64,000 nt of DNA from JAOUEA01 sp963762075 (GCA_963762075.1 CAVXJC010000006.1:496001-560000); one strand, 5' to 3'. Counted from the first letter of the stretch, positions 35,268 through 44,118 are shown. The notes: generated by a model from the sequence alone, not told the origin. Numbers and translations are program-made.

Positions 35268-35857
35268 ATCTCGCGACGGCCGTCCAGTGCCTGGGAGAGG
35301 GTCACCTCGTCGGCGTACTCGAGATCGCCGCCGACCGGCAGGCCGCTCGCGAGCCGGGTCACCCGCACCCCGACCGGCTTCAGCAGCGCCGCCACGTACA
35401 TCGCCGTCGCGTTGCCCTCGAGGTTGGGGTTCGTCGCCACGATGACCTCGGTCACGTGGTCGCGTTCGACCCGGTCGAGCAGCTCCTGCACGCGAAGATC
35501 GTCGGGCCCGACACCGTCGAGCGGGCTGATCGCACCGCCCAAGATGTGGAAGCGACCCTTGATGAGCGAGGTCTTCTCGATCGTGGCGGCGTCCTTCGGG
35601 TCCTCGACCACACAGAGCAGCGTGCGGTCGCGCGACTCATCGCGGCAGATGCGGCAGAGATCGCCCTCGGCCACGTTGCCGCATTCCCGACAGAAAGCGA
35701 TGCGATCCTTCGCCTGCACGATCGCGGCGGCGAGCCTCTTCGCGTCGGTGGGATCGGCCTTCACGAGCCAGAACGCGAGCCGCTGCGCCGATTTCGGTCC
35801 GACGCCGGGAAGTCGCGCGAGCTCGTCGATCAGCTCCTGGATGGGACCTTCGTACAC
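35264..35857 (-). CDS. recR: Recombination protein RecR
   Basis: A 197-residue RecF-pathway loader. LPGVGPKSAQRLAFWL is the helix-hairpin-helix, CRECGNVAEGDLCRIC the zinc finger, and LLCVVEDPKDAATIE opens the Toprim domain. The GTG start lies three bases after the dnaX stop. It acts with RecO in gap repair. The order dnaX-recR is one of the most conserved bacterial pairs (ybaB, often between them, is absent here). Confidence 0.97.
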   Translation of the reverse strand: MYEGPIQELIDELARLPGVGPKSAQRLAFWLVKADPTDAKRLAAAIVQAKDRIAFCRECGNVAEGDLCRICRDESRDRTLLCVVEDPKDAATIEKTSLIKGRFHILGGAISPLDGVGPDDLRVQELLDRVERDHVTEVIVATNPNLEGNATAMYVAALLKPVGVRVTRLASGLPVGGDLEYADEVTLSQALDGRREM

Positions 35858-35860
35858 CGA

Positions 35861-37672
35861 CTACTCCGCCCGCTCCGGGTCGCCCGAGACCTGGGCGCCC
35901 AGCATCTCCTGCACCCGCTTGAGTGCTGCGGCCTCATCGACGACCTCGTCTTCTTCGACGATCTCGATCGTGGTCGGTCCGCTCGCATCGCGCACCTCGC
36001 GGACGACACAGACGATATCGGGCCTGATGCCGAACATGTCACCGAGCACCGCCTTCAGCTCGGACTTCTTGCCGTCGACCTTCTGGGGACCGACCTTGCG
36101 ATCGGGCGGGAACGCAAGCTCGAGGGTCGTGCCGTCGTAACTCGCGACGGTGGCCGATTCGAGGATGGCCGCGAGGATCATCTCGCGATCGCTCGAAAGG
36201 TGATCGAGCAGGGACTGCCACGACCTGCGAAGCAAAGCGACATCGACGGCGCCTGCGTCTGCAGCGTGCGGCACCGGCATCTGTTGCGCCGGTGCCTCGA
36301 GTGAGGTGACGGCGTCTGCGGCCGGCGAAACGCTCGCCGGCGCCTCAGAGATCTCAGGGGTCACCTCGGGCAATTCCACGATCTCGAGCTCCGGCGATGC
36401 CACCGCGTGCGGGGACTCAACCGCGCCCGCGGGCTCGACATCGTCGACGGGACTGGGCGGACCCTTCACCTGGGCGACGTCGGCAGGCGTGGGTACGACC
36501 GCGCCCGGGTCGAGGTTGGCGAGTCGCTCGAGCCGTTCGATGCGAGTGAGCAGGCCCGACGGATCTGCATCGGTCTCGGGCATCGTCGCCCGAACGAGCG
36601 CGAGCTCGAGCGAGAGCCTGGGCGAGGTCGTCCAGCGCATGTCGTTCTGGGCAGCGAGCAGCAGGGCGAGCACCCGAGCGAGCTCGCCCGGCGTGAACTT
36701 CTCGGCCTGGATGCGCAGCGTGTCGTACGCGTCGTCGGGGACGTCGACGAGATCGGGCTGACCAGGAGCTGCCTTCACCAACAAGAGGTTGCGGAAATGC
36801 GCGAGCGACTCGGAGGTCACGTTCCGCAGGTCCTGACCATCCTGCACGAGGCGGCCGACGATCTCGAACACACCCTTGGCGTCGCCGATCGCGACCGCAT
36901 CGGCGAGATCATGCTGCACCTCGCTACGAGGGGCACCGAGCAACGTGCGAACCACGCCGTCGTCGATCGCAGCGCCCCCGAGCACGCGAGCCTGGTCGAG
37001 CAAAGAGAGCGCGTCGCGCGACGACCCCTCGGCCTGACGGGCGATCGCCTGCGCGGCCGAGTCGGTGAGCGTCGCGCCTTCGGCCGAGGCGATCGACTGG
37101 AGCTGTGCGGTCAGCGTGTCCAGGCCGAACCGACGGAAGTCGAATCGCTGGGAGCGACCGACGATCGTCGCCGGCATCTTGTGCGGCTCGGTCGTGGCGA
37201 GCACGAACCTCACTCCTGGAGGTGGTTCCTCGAAGACCTTGAGCAACGCGTCGAACGCTTCGCGCGACAGGCGCTGCGCCTCATCGATGATGTAGACCTT
37301 CTCGCGCCCCTGCACCGGCGCTGTCGGCGCCTTCTCTCGGAGCTCGCGCGCATCCTCGACTCCGCCGTGGCTCGCCGCATCGATCTCGACCACATCGAGA
37401 TGGGTGCCTTCGCGCACCGCGACACACTGCGAGCACTCGCCGCACGGCTCGGCGGTAGGTCCCTGTTCGCAGTTGACCATCTTGGCCAGGATGCGAGCCG
37501 TCGATGTCTTGCCGGTGCCCCGGGGCCCGCAGAACAGGAACGCGTGATGGAGCCTTCCCTCGCGGATCGCACCCGTGAGCGCGCGCATGACGTGGTCCTG
37601 GCCGAGCACCTCGGTAGGCGTCTGCGGCCGATATCGGCGGTAGAGGGCCTGATGCTGCTTCTCGTCCGCCAC
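35861..37672 (-). CDS. dnaX: DNA polymerase III gamma/tau subunit
   Basis: A 603-residue clamp-loader subunit. Walker A is GPRGTGKTSTA, the zinc module is CEQGPTAEPCGECSQC, Walker B is IDEAQRLSREAFDALLK, and the sensor region EPHKMPATIVGRSQRFDFRR follows. A proline/glutamate-rich linker (about 385-455) leads to a C-terminal tau domain. The start is GTG. The SRP RNA gene lies just upstream on the same strand, a common bacterial pairing. Confidence 0.97.
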   Translation of the reverse strand: MADEKQHQALYRRYRPQTPTEVLGQDHVMRALTGAIREGRLHHAFLFCGPRGTGKTSTARILAKMVNCEQGPTAEPCGECSQCVAVREGTHLDVVEIDAASHGGVEDARELREKAPTAPVQGREKVYIIDEAQRLSREAFDALLKVFEEPPPGVRFVLATTEPHKMPATIVGRSQRFDFRRFGLDTLTAQLQSIASAEGATLTDSAAQAIARQAEGSSRDALSLLDQARVLGGAAIDDGVVRTLLGAPRSEVQHDLADAVAIGDAKGVFEIVGRLVQDGQDLRNVTSESLAHFRNLLLVKAAPGQPDLVDVPDDAYDTLRIQAEKFTPGELARVLALLLAAQNDMRWTTSPRLSLELALVRATMPETDADPSGLLTRIERLERLANLDPGAVVPTPADVAQVKGPPSPVDDVEPAGAVESPHAVASPELEIVELPEVTPEISEAPASVSPAADAVTSLEAPAQQMPVPHAADAGAVDVALLRRSWQSLLDHLSSDREMILAAILESATVASYDGTTLELAFPPDRKVGPQKVDGKKSELKAVLGDMFGIRPDIVCVVREVRDASGPTTIEIVEEDEVVDEAAALKRVQEMLGAQVSGDPERAE

Positions 37673-37728
37673 GTGCCGTCACCCGCTTCCGGTCATACCG
37701 TTCGTCGCGCTCCCGCAGGAGTGAAAAG

Positions 37729-38000
37729 GTGGCCGTGCACCCGCCGTCGACCACGGATGACTCGGTCGCTACCTGGAACGACAGCTCCAGTCAGGCGAAC
37801 CTACGGCACCCACCAGCTTCCGCTTACGGCTGCTTCCTTCCGGACCTGACCGGGTTCGCGGGCCGATGTCGCGCAGGACCCGACCTTCAACGCTTCGTTC
37901 CGAGGGCTGCCCCGGACCTTCCGGGCCTCGGGCGGGGATTCAGCCCCGCTGAAGCGGATCGCGGGTACAGGGCACCGCTAGCTCCCCGCCTAGCACGGCC
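37729..38000 (-). ncRNA. ffs: Signal recognition particle RNA, large bacterial type
   Basis: The scaffold of SRP, with Ffh, for co-translational membrane targeting. The universal domain IV sequence GUCAGGUCCGGAAGGAAGCA (minus strand, around 37850-37825) is exact. The 5' end GGCCGUGC (38000-37993) pairs perfectly with GCACGGCC (37738-37731), and UUUU follows. Between them the 5' arm GCUAGGCGGGGAGCUAGCGG, then GGUGCCCUGUACCCGC, matches the Alu domain of Bacillus-type 6S SRP RNA (scr). At about 270 bases it is the long form; most actinobacteria I know have a short one of about 100 bases. Confidence 0.95.
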
Positions 38001-38006
38001 ACGGGC

Positions 38007-38012
38007 AGTATA
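38007..38012 (-). promoter_or_regulatory. -10 hexamer of the SRP RNA gene
   Basis: TATACT on the minus strand ends six bases before 38000, which fits the predicted 5' end of the RNA as the transcription start. No convincing -35 was found. Confidence 0.6.
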
Positions 38013-38043
38013 CGTGGGGGGTCCGACGTGAGCGGGGGGCAAC

Positions 38044-38811
38044 GTGGAGATGCCGGTCTTGACCGCAGCAGGCTGGGGGTTGGTCGCAGCCTCGGCCCTG
38101 CCGATCGGAGCACTCGCGGCACGCTGGCGCATGTTCACTCTGCGTACCCTGGGCGCCGTGCTGGCGTTCGGTGCCGGCACGTTGATCTCCGCCGTGACGT
38201 TCGAGCTCGTCGACGAGGCGTTCCAGCGATCGGACATCTGGCCGGTCGTCGTCGGGCTGGGCCTCGGTGCGGTCACCTTCACCGTCGGCGACGCCACAAT
38301 CGCCCGCTTCGGAGGAAGGCGCCATCGCGGCATGGGCATGAGCGATGAACCACCCGCTACCGCGGTTCCAGCACACAGCGACGACGGCGGGCTCGCCATC
38401 TTGCTCGGCGCGGTGCTCGACGGCATCCCCGAATCGCTCGTGTTGGGCATCGCACTGGCCACCGGCGACGCGGTGAGCATCACGTTCGTCGTGGCGGTCT
38501 TCGTCTCGAACGTGCCGGAATCGTTGGCCTCGACCCGAGGCATGCTGACCATGGGCTACCCCTTCCGCCGCGTGCTCGGGCTCTGGCTCTCGGTGACGGC
38601 GGCCAGCGCAGGGTTCGCAGCGGTCGGAGCCACGCTCGACGGCCTCGACCAAGCGGTCGTGGCGGTCGTGGAGTCGTTCGCGGCGGGAGCGCTGCTCGCG
38701 TTGATCGCCGACTCGCTCCTTCCAGATGCATACCGCGACTCGGGGCTTCGTACCGGGCTCTTCGTGGTGCTCGGATTCGCGCTTGCATTCGCGCTCACGG
38801 CGCTCGATTGA
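38044..38811 (+). CDS. ZIP-family divalent metal transporter
   Basis: A 255-residue membrane protein with about seven or eight hydrophobic segments. The ZIP metal-site helix is LLGAVLDGIPESLVLGIAL, paired with VAVFVSNVPESLASTRGM in the next segment; both contain the expected Pro-Glu-Ser. A histidine-poor cytoplasmic loop (about 85-115) follows segment 3. It probably imports zinc or another divalent metal. The start is the GTG at 38044 (the ATG two codons on is an alternative). Confidence 0.87.
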   Translation: MEMPVLTAAGWGLVAASALPIGALAARWRMFTLRTLGAVLAFGAGTLISAVTFELVDEAFQRSDIWPVVVGLGLGAVTFTVGDATIARFGGRRHRGMGMSDEPPATAVPAHSDDGGLAILLGAVLDGIPESLVLGIALATGDAVSITFVVAVFVSNVPESLASTRGMLTMGYPFRRVLGLWLSVTAASAGFAAVGATLDGLDQAVVAVVESFAAGALLALIADSLLPDAYRDSGLRTGLFVVLGFALAFALTALD

Positions 38812-38864
38812 GGCATCCCGTCCTCACGGGTGAGGCAAGATCGCCGCGGTACCCTGATGCGCCT

Positions 38865-40616
38865 ATGTCCCCCATGACCACCGGCACGCGCAGGCGATCG
38901 ATGCTGATCACGGTCGTCGTGCTCGTGGCGATCGCCTCAGTCGCGATCGCGTGGCCGACCTCTGATGGCCCCGACCAAGAGCCACCGCCGCTGGCAGGAG
39001 GCACGTCGATCGCGCCACCCGAGTCACCCGGCTCCGACGCTCCCGAGCCCAACCGCCTTGCCCGCCGGGTGTGCAAAACCATTCCTCGTGACGTGCTCAT
39101 GCGAACGGTCAACGGCACACACCTTGTGCGCAGCGGCGACCTGCAGATGATCACGGCGTTCCCCGACTATGTGGCCGCCGGCCTCACCCACGCCACGCCG
39201 TTCGACCACACGCAGGAGGTGCCTCTGCTCGTGTACGGCCGCGGGCTCGTACGTCCGGGTGTCTACGACGAACCGGCCACCCTCAACGATGTCTCCCAAA
39301 CGGCAGCGTCGCTGCTGGAGTTCGACGGCTTCACCGCCCCCGACGGACGCTCCCTCGACGAAGGACTGCTACCAGCCGGCGATCGCGAGCCACCGAAGCT
39401 GCTGGTCACGATGATCTGGGATTCAGCCGGCACCGATCTGCTGGAGCGATGGGACAGGTCGTGGCCGTTCCTGCATCAGCTCGCACGTGAGGGGGCATGG
39501 TTCACCAACGCGGAGTTGGACTCGGCGCCGGCCAACACGCCACCGAGCCACGCCACGATCGGCACCGGCGCGTATCCGCGGCGTCATGGCATGGTCGACG
39601 AGTACATCTGGATCAACGGTTCGCTCCAGAAGCCGAACGCAGAGGGCCCGATCTTCCTGAAGCTTCCGACCCTCGCCGACGCATACGACCTCGCCATGGG
39701 AAACAAGCCGATCGTCGCAGGTGCCGCCAGCCTGTCGGCCCACCTCATGATGATGGGGCATGGCAGGGCGTGGCAGGGCGGCGACTACGACATCGCGATC
39801 GCCCGCGAGCGCGAGAACGCTGAGACAGGCGGTGACGACACTGCGAACGCTTGGGGACTCACCGAGAGCATGCGGCCCTATTACCACTTCCCGGAGTGGG
39901 CGAACGACCAGTCCATCGACGCCTCGCTCGAGGCAGCCAAAGCCGAACTCGACCAACGCGACGGCAGTCTCGACGGTCTGTGGCGCGGCTACTCGATCGA
40001 ACAGATGGCCGGTGGATTCAACACGCCCGCGCGGTCGCCGTATCAAACGACCCTGTTCGAGGAGCTCGTGAAGCGCGAAGGGTTCGGCGACGATGACGTG
40101 CCCGACCTGCTCTACCTGAACTACAAGATCATCGACTCGCTGGGGCACCAGTTCTCGGCCGACGGCGAAGAGATGGCCGACGCGATCGAGATCCAGGACG
40201 ACGAGCTGCGGCGGTTCGTGCGATTCCTCAACGACGAGGTCGGTCGCGGCGAGTGGGCGATGATCCTCACGGCCGACCATGGCATGCAACGCGACCCTGC
40301 CGTCACCGGCGCGTTCCTGATCGACATCGACCGTTTGAGCGCTGCCGTCGAGGCCGCGTTCGGCGGAACCGAGGGGCGCCCCGTGATCGTCAAGGCTCGG
40401 CCGACCCAGATGTGGCTCGACACGAAGCTGCTCGAGCGCGCCGGATACACGGTGGAACAGGTCGCCGAGTTCATCCAGGGCCTGACACAGACTGACGTGG
40501 CGGGCGCCTCCGGCACCCAGCCCGGCGAGGCCGGCGACCGAGTGTTCCAGGCGGTCTTTCCCACATCGACGATCGAGCAGCTGCCCTGCCTGCCCGAAGC
40601 GATGCGCACCGCCTGA
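38865..40616 (+). CDS. Membrane-anchored alkaline phosphatase-superfamily phosphodiesterase, apparently permuted
   Basis: A 583-residue protein anchored by one N-terminal membrane segment (SMLITVVVLVAIASVAIAW). The core, from about residue 180, has LLVTMIWDSAGTDLLERW, the nucleophile region TPPSHATIGTGAYPRRHG, LNYKIIDSLGHQFS and ILTADHGM, giving most metal ligands of the type I phosphodiesterase/PafA family. The family's usual C-terminal motif (HGTPYxYDxHVPLxFxG) is missing at the end and appears instead at about residues 105-150 as HATPFDHTQEVPLLVYGRG, then DVSQTAASLL. It should act outside the cell. An in-frame upstream start at 38808 is less likely. Confidence 0.78.
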   Translation: MSPMTTGTRRRSMLITVVVLVAIASVAIAWPTSDGPDQEPPPLAGGTSIAPPESPGSDAPEPNRLARRVCKTIPRDVLMRTVNGTHLVRSGDLQMITAFPDYVAAGLTHATPFDHTQEVPLLVYGRGLVRPGVYDEPATLNDVSQTAASLLEFDGFTAPDGRSLDEGLLPAGDREPPKLLVTMIWDSAGTDLLERWDRSWPFLHQLAREGAWFTNAELDSAPANTPPSHATIGTGAYPRRHGMVDEYIWINGSLQKPNAEGPIFLKLPTLADAYDLAMGNKPIVAGAASLSAHLMMMGHGRAWQGGDYDIAIARERENAETGGDDTANAWGLTESMRPYYHFPEWANDQSIDASLEAAKAELDQRDGSLDGLWRGYSIEQMAGGFNTPARSPYQTTLFEELVKREGFGDDDVPDLLYLNYKIIDSLGHQFSADGEEMADAIEIQDDELRRFVRFLNDEVGRGEWAMILTADHGMQRDPAVTGAFLIDIDRLSAAVEAAFGGTEGRPVIVKARPTQMWLDTKLLERAGYTVEQVAEFIQGLTQTDVAGASGTQPGEAGDRVFQAVFPTSTIEQLPCLPEAMRTA

Positions 40617-40703
40617 GCGGGAACCGATCTGCGGTGACGAGGCGTCGAAGACGGGTCTCTGCCGCCGGGCCCACGCGGCCCATGCGCTTGCACGGAGGTC
40701 ACG

Positions 40704-41162
40704 ATGTCAACCGCCGCTCGCACACGCTCAACCTTGCTCGCCGTGATCGCCGTGCTCGTTGTGCTCGCCGTCGGCACCGCGATCGCGGTATCGAGCGGCC
40801 CCGACACCGCCGTCAGTTCCGGTCCGATCACGCGCGAGGAACCCCCGATCGACGGCGGTCCCACGATCGTGCAGCCGAGACCCGGCATGGCAGACGTGTA
40901 CGCGCGGCGGTTCGACTCGGCGAGGGCCAACGACGACGGCACAGCTGTCACCGTCGACTTCGTGAGCGGCGTGGAACCCTGCAACGTGCTCGACCACGTC
41001 GACGTTCATCACGGCACCGATGCGGTGACGATCACGTTGTTCGAGGGCCACGACCCGAACGCTGGCGACGTTGCCTGCATCGAGATCGGGGTCTTCAAGC
41101 AGGTGGTCGTACAGCTCGACGAGCCGCTCGGCGATCGCGCGATCATCGACGGCGCCGCCTGA
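40704..41162 (+). CDS. Small exported or membrane-anchored protein of unknown function
   Basis: A 152-residue protein. GGAGG lies five bases before the ATG. Residues about 9-29 form a membrane or signal segment (LLAVIAVLVVLAVGTAIAV). The mature part carries PGMADVYARRFD, CNVLDHVDVHHG, VTITLFEG and VACIEIGVFKQVVVQLDEPL, with two cysteines that could pair. The repeated beta-strand pattern and the ending GDRAIIDGAA recall small secreted actinobacterial proteins, but I cannot name the family. Confidence 0.68.
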   Translation: MSTAARTRSTLLAVIAVLVVLAVGTAIAVSSGPDTAVSSGPITREEPPIDGGPTIVQPRPGMADVYARRFDSARANDDGTAVTVDFVSGVEPCNVLDHVDVHHGTDAVTITLFEGHDPNAGDVACIEIGVFKQVVVQLDEPLGDRAIIDGAA

Positions 41163-41166
41163 GCCT

Positions 41167-41928
41167 CTAGGACTGGCGCGTCCAGACCTCCCAGTCGGAT
41201 ACTCGTTCGAAGCCCAGCCGTCCGTACATCGACGCGGCCTCGTCGCTCGGATGAAGCCACGCGAGATCGGCGCCGGGGAACGCCCTCGCGGCGTGCACCG
41301 TGAGGGCTGAGCCAAGACCCTGTCGGCGGGCTCGCGGCACGACCCCGACTCCCATGACCCCGATCGCCGCGCCGTCGAGGTAGGCGGCGGAGATGCCGAC
41401 CGCCTCGGCACCACGCCACGCAACGAACATGCGCGCGTGGGACAGCCCGGCGGCCGCGCTCGCGCCGTAGAACGCTCTGCCGATCGCCGGATCGTCTCCG
41501 AAGGCGTGCACACCGACCTGCACGAGCGCCTCGGCATCGCCGGAACCGTCGACCTCTCGGATCTCGACGCCTTCGGGTCCGGATGCATCGGACAGCTCAC
41601 GCGGGTCGATCGTCATGCCTGGACGCTCGATGATCCGCGTGAGCCCCATCGATCGCACGGCCTCGTCGACGTTCCGATGTCGGCCCATCTGCAGATCGAT
41701 GCCGAACTGCAGATCACGACGGTCGAACTCCGCCTCGGCCACGCGAAGGGCTACTGCGGCATCGCGGGGCTCCCGCTCGACCACGACCGAGCTCAGCGCC
41801 GGGTCGGCGAGGTTCGACAACGCGAGCACGAGCCCGTCGATCTCGAGCACTTCCGCGCCGACGACGTTGACACGCCTTGCCCGTTCCGCCGCGACGACTC
41901 CGAGCGCGAGTCGTTCGGCTGCGTCCAT
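41167..41928 (-). CDS. GNAT N-acetyltransferase
   Basis: A 253-residue protein. The C-terminal half is a GNAT domain with VMGVGVVPRARRQGLGSALTVHAAR (the RRQGLG acetyl-CoA loop) and SMYGRLGFERVSDWEVW. The N-terminal half is a diverged, GNAT-like extension. The substrate is unknown. It is divergent from the HAD phosphatase gene with a 53-bp gap. Confidence 0.85.
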   Translation of the reverse strand: MDAAERLALGVVAAERARRVNVVGAEVLEIDGLVLALSNLADPALSSVVVEREPRDAAVALRVAEAEFDRRDLQFGIDLQMGRHRNVDEAVRSMGLTRIIERPGMTIDPRELSDASGPEGVEIREVDGSGDAEALVQVGVHAFGDDPAIGRAFYGASAAAGLSHARMFVAWRGAEAVGISAAYLDGAAIGVMGVGVVPRARRQGLGSALTVHAARAFPGADLAWLHPSDEAASMYGRLGFERVSDWEVWTRQS

Positions 41929-41969
41929 CGCCCGAGTCTGCCAGGCGCCACGGCCGGCATCCGCCCGGT

Positions 41970-41975
41970 TAGGCT
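41970..41975 (+). promoter_or_regulatory. -10 hexamer TAGGCT of the HAD phosphatase gene
   Basis: TAGGCT ends six bases before the ATG at 41982, with no ribosome binding site between them. This is the exact spacing that places the first transcribed base on the A of ATG. Confidence 0.55.
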
Positions 41976-41981
41976 CGAACC

Positions 41982-42680
41982 ATGAAGGTCACGTCGGTGC
42001 TCGTCGACTTCGACGGCACCGCCTGTCTCCACGATGTCGCTGAGCACCTTCTCGAACGGTTCGCGTCCGGCGACTGGGAACGCCTCGACGAGGCATGGGA
42101 ACGAGGAGCGCTCGGATCCCAAGAAACGGTCGCCGCACAGAGCGCGATGCTCGATGCGGATCGAGCCACGCTCCTGGCGCATGCCACGACTCACTGCGTC
42201 ATGGATCCGACGTTCGCGCCGTTCGTCACCTGGGCGCACGGTAAGGGCATCGAGGTCGCGCTCGCCTCGGACGGGTTCGGCTTCTACATCGAGCCGTTGC
42301 TCGTCGCAGCCGGCGTCCCGCCGATCCCGGTCGTCACCAACGCGCAAGGGTGGGACGAAGACGACCGACCGGGCGGACTCGCCTTCCCCAACGGCCACCC
42401 CGAATGTCTCGGATGCGGCACATGCAAGATGCAGGCCGTGCTCGATCGGCAGAAGCGGGGCGCGGTCGCGTTCGTCGGCGAGGGCTCGAGCGATCGTTAT
42501 GGGGCGCTCTACGCCGACGTGACCTTCGCCAAGCTCGATCTCATCGCGCATTGCGAGCGCGACGGCGTGCGATTCGTCGCATGGAACGACTTCGACGACA
42601 TCCGGCGATGGATCGAGAGTCCGTCGCCACTGCCGGGTGCGATCTCCCCCGCCAGATGCCCCGGATGGACCGTAGCCTGA
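41982..42680 (+). CDS. HAD-IB family phosphatase (MtnX/SerB-like)
   Basis: A 232-residue HAD hydrolase. Motif I is VDFDGTACLHDVAEHLL with both aspartates; motif II is VALASDGFGFYIEPLL; motif IV is FVGEGSSDRYGALYADVTFAK. CLGCGTCK (about residues 142-149) is an added cysteine cluster that could bind metal. The layout resembles phosphoserine phosphatase and MtnX-type enolase phosphatases, but there is no methionine-salvage gene nearby, so the substrate remains open. Confidence 0.82.
   Translation: MKVTSVLVDFDGTACLHDVAEHLLERFASGDWERLDEAWERGALGSQETVAAQSAMLDADRATLLAHATTHCVMDPTFAPFVTWAHGKGIEVALASDGFGFYIEPLLVAAGVPPIPVVTNAQGWDEDDRPGGLAFPNGHPECLGCGTCKMQAVLDRQKRGAVAFVGEGSSDRYGALYADVTFAKLDLIAHCERDGVRFVAWNDFDDIRRWIESPSPLPGAISPARCPGWTVA
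42673..42678 (+). promoter_or_regulatory. -10 hexamer TAGCCT of the tandem GNAT gene
   Basis: TAGCCT lies inside the end of the preceding gene and ends nine bases before the ATG at 42688. AAAGAG in between is a poor Shine-Dalgarno, so both co-transcription and a leaderless transcript are possible. Confidence 0.4.
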
Positions 42681-42687
42681 CAAAGAG

Positions 42688-43608
42688 ATGCGACCTATCG
42701 ACCTGCCCGAGGCTTATGAGGCGCGCCCGGCGGCGCGAGACGACCTCGAAGGCGTCTTCACGCTCGTGGCCGAGTGCGAGCGTCACGACGACGGTGCGGC
42801 CGAGATCGCCCTGAGCGACATCGCCGCAGACTGGAACCGGCCGGATTTCGACCTCGAGACCATGTCGATCACGGTCTGGCGTGGCGACGAGCTCGCGGCG
42901 GCAGGCGACGTCTTCATGGGACGCGCGGAGATCGACGTTGCCCCCGCGCATCGAGGCCGGGGGCTCGGTGCCGCACTGCTCCCCTGGACATGGGCCGTGG
43001 CGAGAGCCGACGGCCGCGACACCGTCGGGCAGACCGTGTCGGACAACCGCGCCGACGCCGAAGCGCTGTTCCGATCGTACGGCTACGAGGCCTCGCACAC
43101 TGCCTGGGTGCTCCGCATCGACCTCGACGCCGAGCCGCCCGCCGAGCCGCCGCTTCCCCCCGGGCTCGCGTTCCGGGACCTGCGACCGGGTGATGACGAC
43201 CATGCCGTGTTCGACGTGATCGACACTGCCTTCGATGAATGGAAAGACCGCGAATCGCACGGCTTCGACAATTGGGCACCGGCTTTCCTGCACCGGGACG
43301 AGGTCGTGCCCGAGCTCGTGCCACTCGTGGTCGACGGAGACCGCATCGTGGGCGTCGCGCTCAACCTCCATTACGGCCTCGACGATGATGTGGAAGGTTG
43401 GATCCAGCAGCTCGCCGTCGACAAGGCGTACCGAGGTCGAGGTCTCGGTCGAGCGCTGTTGCAGGAAAGCTTCCGGCGCTTCCACAGGGTCGGATATCGA
43501 CGGTGCGGTCTCTCGACCGACTCGCGTACAGGAGCACTCAGCCTCTACGAGCACGTCGGCATGCATGTACGGTCGAGCTTCACCAGGTATACGAGGCATC
43601 TCGCCTGA
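42688..43608 (+). CDS. Two-domain GNAT N-acetyltransferase
   Basis: A 306-residue protein with two GNAT domains. The first has IDVAPAHRGRGLGAALLPW, the second AVDKAYRGRGLGRALLQESFRRF and RTGALSLYEHVGMHV. Both loops keep the RGRGLG signature, so both may bind acetyl-CoA. The arrangement is that of mycothiol synthase (MshD)-like and other double-GNAT proteins, but no other mycothiol gene lies in the window, so I leave the substrate open. Confidence 0.85.
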   Translation: MRPIDLPEAYEARPAARDDLEGVFTLVAECERHDDGAAEIALSDIAADWNRPDFDLETMSITVWRGDELAAAGDVFMGRAEIDVAPAHRGRGLGAALLPWTWAVARADGRDTVGQTVSDNRADAEALFRSYGYEASHTAWVLRIDLDAEPPAEPPLPPGLAFRDLRPGDDDHAVFDVIDTAFDEWKDRESHGFDNWAPAFLHRDEVVPELVPLVVDGDRIVGVALNLHYGLDDDVEGWIQQLAVDKAYRGRGLGRALLQESFRRFHRVGYRRCGLSTDSRTGALSLYEHVGMHVRSSFTRYTRHLA

Positions 43609-43621
43609 GTTCCACGATCGG

Positions 43622-43708
43622 CGGTGGCCGAGGGATTCGAACCCTCGAGGGAGTTGCCCCCCTACACGCTTTCCAGGCGTGTCCCTTCGGCCGCTCGGGC
43701 AGGCCACC
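43622..43708 (-). tRNA. tRNA-Ser (anticodon GGA)
   Basis: An 87-base class II tRNA. The acceptor GGTGGCC/GGCCACC pairs fully, the anticodon loop is CTGGAAA with GGA, there is a long variable arm, and the T-loop TTCGAAT is standard. Discriminator G; CCA is not encoded. The -10 TAGACT ends six bases before the 5' end. Confidence 0.96.
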
Positions 43709-43714
43709 GGAGCG

Positions 43715-43720
43715 AGTCTA
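43715..43720 (-). promoter_or_regulatory. -10 hexamer TAGACT of tRNA-Ser(GGA)
   Basis: Minus-strand TAGACT (43720-43715) leaves six bases before the mature 5' end at 43708, so transcription would begin at or next to the first base of the tRNA. No -35 is evident. Confidence 0.5.
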
Positions 43721-43925
43721 GCGAGCGGCCCCAGTGCCCACCGCGCCCGCCGTGCCTCGGCGCGGACCACGAGGACCTCATCGATCCGTTCCTTCGGGAT
43801 CGCGAGCGCGAGCCAACCGTGCCGTCCGCATTCCGCTGCGTTCATCGGTGGCCGCCTCCCCTCACTCCCTCGTTACGCGCCTGCGCTTGTGTCTGGACAG
43901 ACGCGCAACGAGGGCGAGAGCCTTG

Positions 43926-44015
43926 CGGAGGCGACAGGATTCGAACCTGTGAGGGGTGGATTAGACCCCTAACCGCTTTCGAGGCGGTCCCGTTCGTCCG
44001 CTCCGGCACGCCTCC
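43926..44015 (-). tRNA. tRNA-Ser (anticodon CGA)
   Basis: A 90-base class II tRNA. Acceptor GGAGGCG/CGCCTCC pairs fully; the anticodon loop CTCGAAA gives CGA; a long variable arm and TTCGAAT T-loop are present. Discriminator G; no encoded CCA. The 217 bases separating it from tRNA-Ser(GGA) hold no gene I can support. Confidence 0.96.
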
Positions 44016-44022
44016 GTCGGCG

Positions 44023-44028
44023 AGTCTA
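44023..44028 (-). promoter_or_regulatory. -10 hexamer TAGACT of tRNA-Ser(CGA)
   Basis: Minus-strand TAGACT (44028-44023) ends seven bases before the mature 5' end at 44015. The hexamer is identical to that of the neighbouring tRNA-Ser gene. Confidence 0.5.
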
Positions 44029-44118
44029 GCAACGCGCGGCTCACCGTTCCGTGGCATCATCGGCCGATGCAAGGTCGCCGGGACCAGCTCCCGGCCAACC
44101 TCGACCAGGAGGTGCCAC

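Noticed and set aside
43709..43925. Small gene between the two tRNA-Ser genes
   Set aside because: Only short arginine-rich frames without start signals; nothing I can support.
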